6,560 nucleotides of DNA from an uncultured Actinomycetes bacterium (GTDB lineage: Bacteria > Actinomycetota > Actinomycetes > Nanopelagicales > Nanopelagicaceae). The translations under genes and the position numbers were made by a program. Where the stretch lies: contig CAITKS010000137.1 in assembly GCA_903893085.1 (NCBI GenBank), forward strand, positions 1-6,560, given 5' to 3'. The notes beneath the pieces were generated by a model. It saw only the letters and a program-made list of their open reading frames with translations, did not search any database and was not told where the DNA came from. This document shows positions 5,330-6,560 of this stretch, one piece after another (the stretch's first letter is position 1; each line of letters starts with the position of its first letter).

Positions 5330-6560
5330 GAGAGAAATTCCTTCAGTGGGTTACGTAACTCATCCAATAGTATTTGAGCAGATCCTGCATCTTTGGTTAT
5401 GACTTCGATGTAACACTTTAACTTAGCCTCAGTTCCACTAGGGCGAATAATTATGCGGATATCGCCATTCAACCAGATACGAAGTCCATCGGTTGGTGGA
5501 AGCCCATCCTTAGGGGCGGCCAAATCATCAATTCTTGCCACTTTGTATCCGGCCAATTCACTTGGTGGGCTTTGGCGCAATCCGGCTAAGAGCTGGGTAA
5601 TTTTTGTCATATCCGCAACGCGAATTGAAATCTGCTCAGTGCCGTGGAAACCATCTCGCGCCCAAACTTCATCTAGTAGATCAAGCAGCGTAAGACCTTG
5701 CGCCTTTAACTCGCTCGCAATTTGCGCTAACAAAATTGCTGCAGAAATTCCATCTTTATCATTTACAGTTTTCGAATCGACGGCATAGCCAATTGCTTCT
5801 TCGTAACCGTAGGCAAGGTTTTTGATCTTAGCGATCCATTTAAATCCAGTTAATACCTCTTGAAAATCAATCTTGTAATGCGCGGCAATCTTGCGCAGGG
5901 CCGATGATGAGACGATCGAATTTGCGAATGTTCCCGCGGTATTTGAACGCGCGATCCATTCTCCAAAAATCACACCAAGTTCGTCGCCGCGCAACATGCG
6001 CCAACCATTCTTTGGATCATTAACTGCCGCGGCACAACGATCTGCATCTGGATCATTTGCAATAACTAAATCAGCGCCAAAATCACGGGCTTTTTGCAGA
6101 GCTAAGTCAATTGCGCCAGGTTCTTCAGGATTTGGAAAAGCAACTGTTGGAAAATCCGGATCAGGCTCACATTGCTCATCAACCAGAATTAACGTTGCAT
6201 ACCCCGCATGATTGAAAACGCGCTGCAAAGTCTCTGTGCCAACTCCGTGCATGGCGGTGTAAACAACTTTTAAGTCACCAGGATTATTTGCAAGCAGCGC
6301 CGTACGTCGAACGTATTCAGAGACAACTTCCTCACCAAGCACTGTCCATTTAGCGCCACGCGGTTGCGCTGCAAGTGATTTTATTGCGGCGATTTCTTTG
6401 GCGATGAATCCATCTGTTGGACTAATTATTTGTGATGCGCAGTAATCAATTCCATCAGCGGTTGGGCCAACATAAACTTTGTAGCCATTATCTTGCGGAG
6501 GATTATGGCTGGCTGTGACCATCACACCAACATCACATTTGAGTTCGGCTGTTGCAAAAG
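5326..6560 (-). CDS. Phosphohexomutase-superfamily enzyme, PGM2/phosphopentomutase-like, 5'-truncated by window edge
   Basis: A member of the alpha-D-phosphohexomutase superfamily, which moves a phosphate between C1 and C6 (hexoses) or C1 and C5 (pentoses) through a phosphoserine. The frame is open to the window end; 411 full codons are visible. The family is usually about 530-580 residues, so some 130 N-terminal residues lie beyond 6560. Key elements: phosphoserine loop TASHNPPQDNGYKVY (Ser codon 6508-6510), metal loop DPDADR (6037-6054), sugar-specificity loop GYEEAIGY (5785-5808) followed by VNDKDGISAAIL, and phosphate-binding RPSGTEAK (5422-5445). TASHNPxQDNGYKVY and the GYEEAIGY/DKDG pairing are PGM2-type, the branch that includes human PGM2, a phosphopentomutase. 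Pipelines would likely call it phosphomannomutase or phosphoglucomutase. Position directly before deoC, with no deoB in view, favours conversion of deoxyribose-1-phosphate to deoxyribose-5-phosphate; that specificity is inference. Its TGA overlaps the deoC ATG. Confidence 0.92.
   Translation of the reverse strand, partial: FATAELKCDVGVMVTASHNPPQDNGYKVYVGPTADGIDYCASQIISPTDGFIAKEIAAIKSLAAQPRGAKWTVLGEEVVSEYVRRTALLANNPGDLKVVYTAMHGVGTETLQRVFNHAGYATLILVDEQCEPDPDFPTVAFPNPEEPGAIDLALQKARDFGADLVIANDPDADRCAAAVNDPKNGWRMLRGDELGVIFGEWIARSNTAGTFANSIVSSSALRKIAAHYKIDFQEVLTGFKWIAKIKNLAYGYEEAIGYAVDSKTVNDKDGISAAILLAQIASELKAQGLTLLDLLDEVWARDGFHGTEQISIRVADMTKITQLLAGLRQSPPSELAGYKVARIDDLAAPKDGLPPTDGLRIWLNGDIRIIIRPSGTEAKLKCYIEVITKDAGSAQILLDELRNPLKEFLS
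5339..5344 (-). promoter_or_regulatory. Shine-Dalgarno for deoC
   Basis: The minus strand reads GAAGGA nine bases ahead of the deoC ATG (5329-5327), inside the final codons of the upstream mutase (its KEFLS tail). It supports the overlapping ATGA start rather than a downstream Met, and suggests deoC can recruit ribosomes itself besides being coupled to the mutase. Confidence 0.65.

Noticed and set aside
5453..5788. Plus-strand open frame of 111 codons opposite the mutase, and similar ones at 5891-6211, 3915-4241 and 2177-2485
   Set aside because: All are antisense to conserved coding sequence, lack convincing ribosome sites and have no recognisable domains.
6523..6525. GTG as the start of the mutase
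   Set aside because: It falls just before the phosphoserine loop, and the preceding codons (reading FATAELKCDVG) remain open and family-like; the real start is beyond 6560.

Overview
The window is a compact, fully coding bacterial segment with six protein genes, two of them cut by the window edges. It encodes nucleoside and deoxyribose catabolism. The proteins look actinobacterial: the adenosine deaminase has the LLHDHLDGGLRP and NTDNRLMSATSMTRE signatures, and the two aldehyde dehydrogenase genes resemble pairs I recall from Streptomyces-type genomes. The DNA is AT-rich for that phylum (two lines counted by hand gave about 40% and 48% G+C) and has almost no intergenic space. Together this suggests a streamlined, low-GC actinobacterium, such as a freshwater acI/Nanopelagicales lineage. 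The lineage is inference, not proven.

Layout. On the plus strand, positions 2-967 hold the C-terminal three quarters of thymidine phosphorylase (deoA). It overlaps adenosine deaminase (add, 964-2058) by an ATGA. Three bases later a minus-strand operon arrives from the opposite direction. Read 5' to 3', it contains a PGM2-type phosphohexomutase/phosphopentomutase (entering at 6560, stop at 5326), deoC (5329-4382, ATGA overlap), a full-length aldehyde dehydrogenase (4356-2923), and a 286-residue non-catalytic aldehyde dehydrogenase-like protein (2922-2062). The last start codon directly abuts the preceding stop. There is no gap above 25 bases, and I found no RNA gene, mobile element, repeat array or CRISPR.

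How the genes fit together. DeoA releases deoxyribose-1-phosphate from thymidine. A phosphopentomutase must turn it into deoxyribose-5-phosphate; no deoB is visible, and the PGM2-like mutase is the natural candidate. DeoC cleaves deoxyribose-5-phosphate to glyceraldehyde-3-phosphate and acetaldehyde, and the aldehyde dehydrogenase pair can oxidise the acetaldehyde to acetate. Add feeds (deoxy)adenosine in as (deoxy)inosine, which would need a purine nucleoside phosphorylase encoded elsewhere.

The most interesting point is the aldehyde dehydrogenase pair. A catalytic domain followed by a truncated domain lacking the catalytic Cys and Glu matches the architecture of the single-chain ALDH16 family, here divided over two abutting genes. 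The neighbouring DeoC and mutase also resemble the animal enzymes DERA and PGM2, so this cluster gives a functional hint for ALDH16-type proteins.
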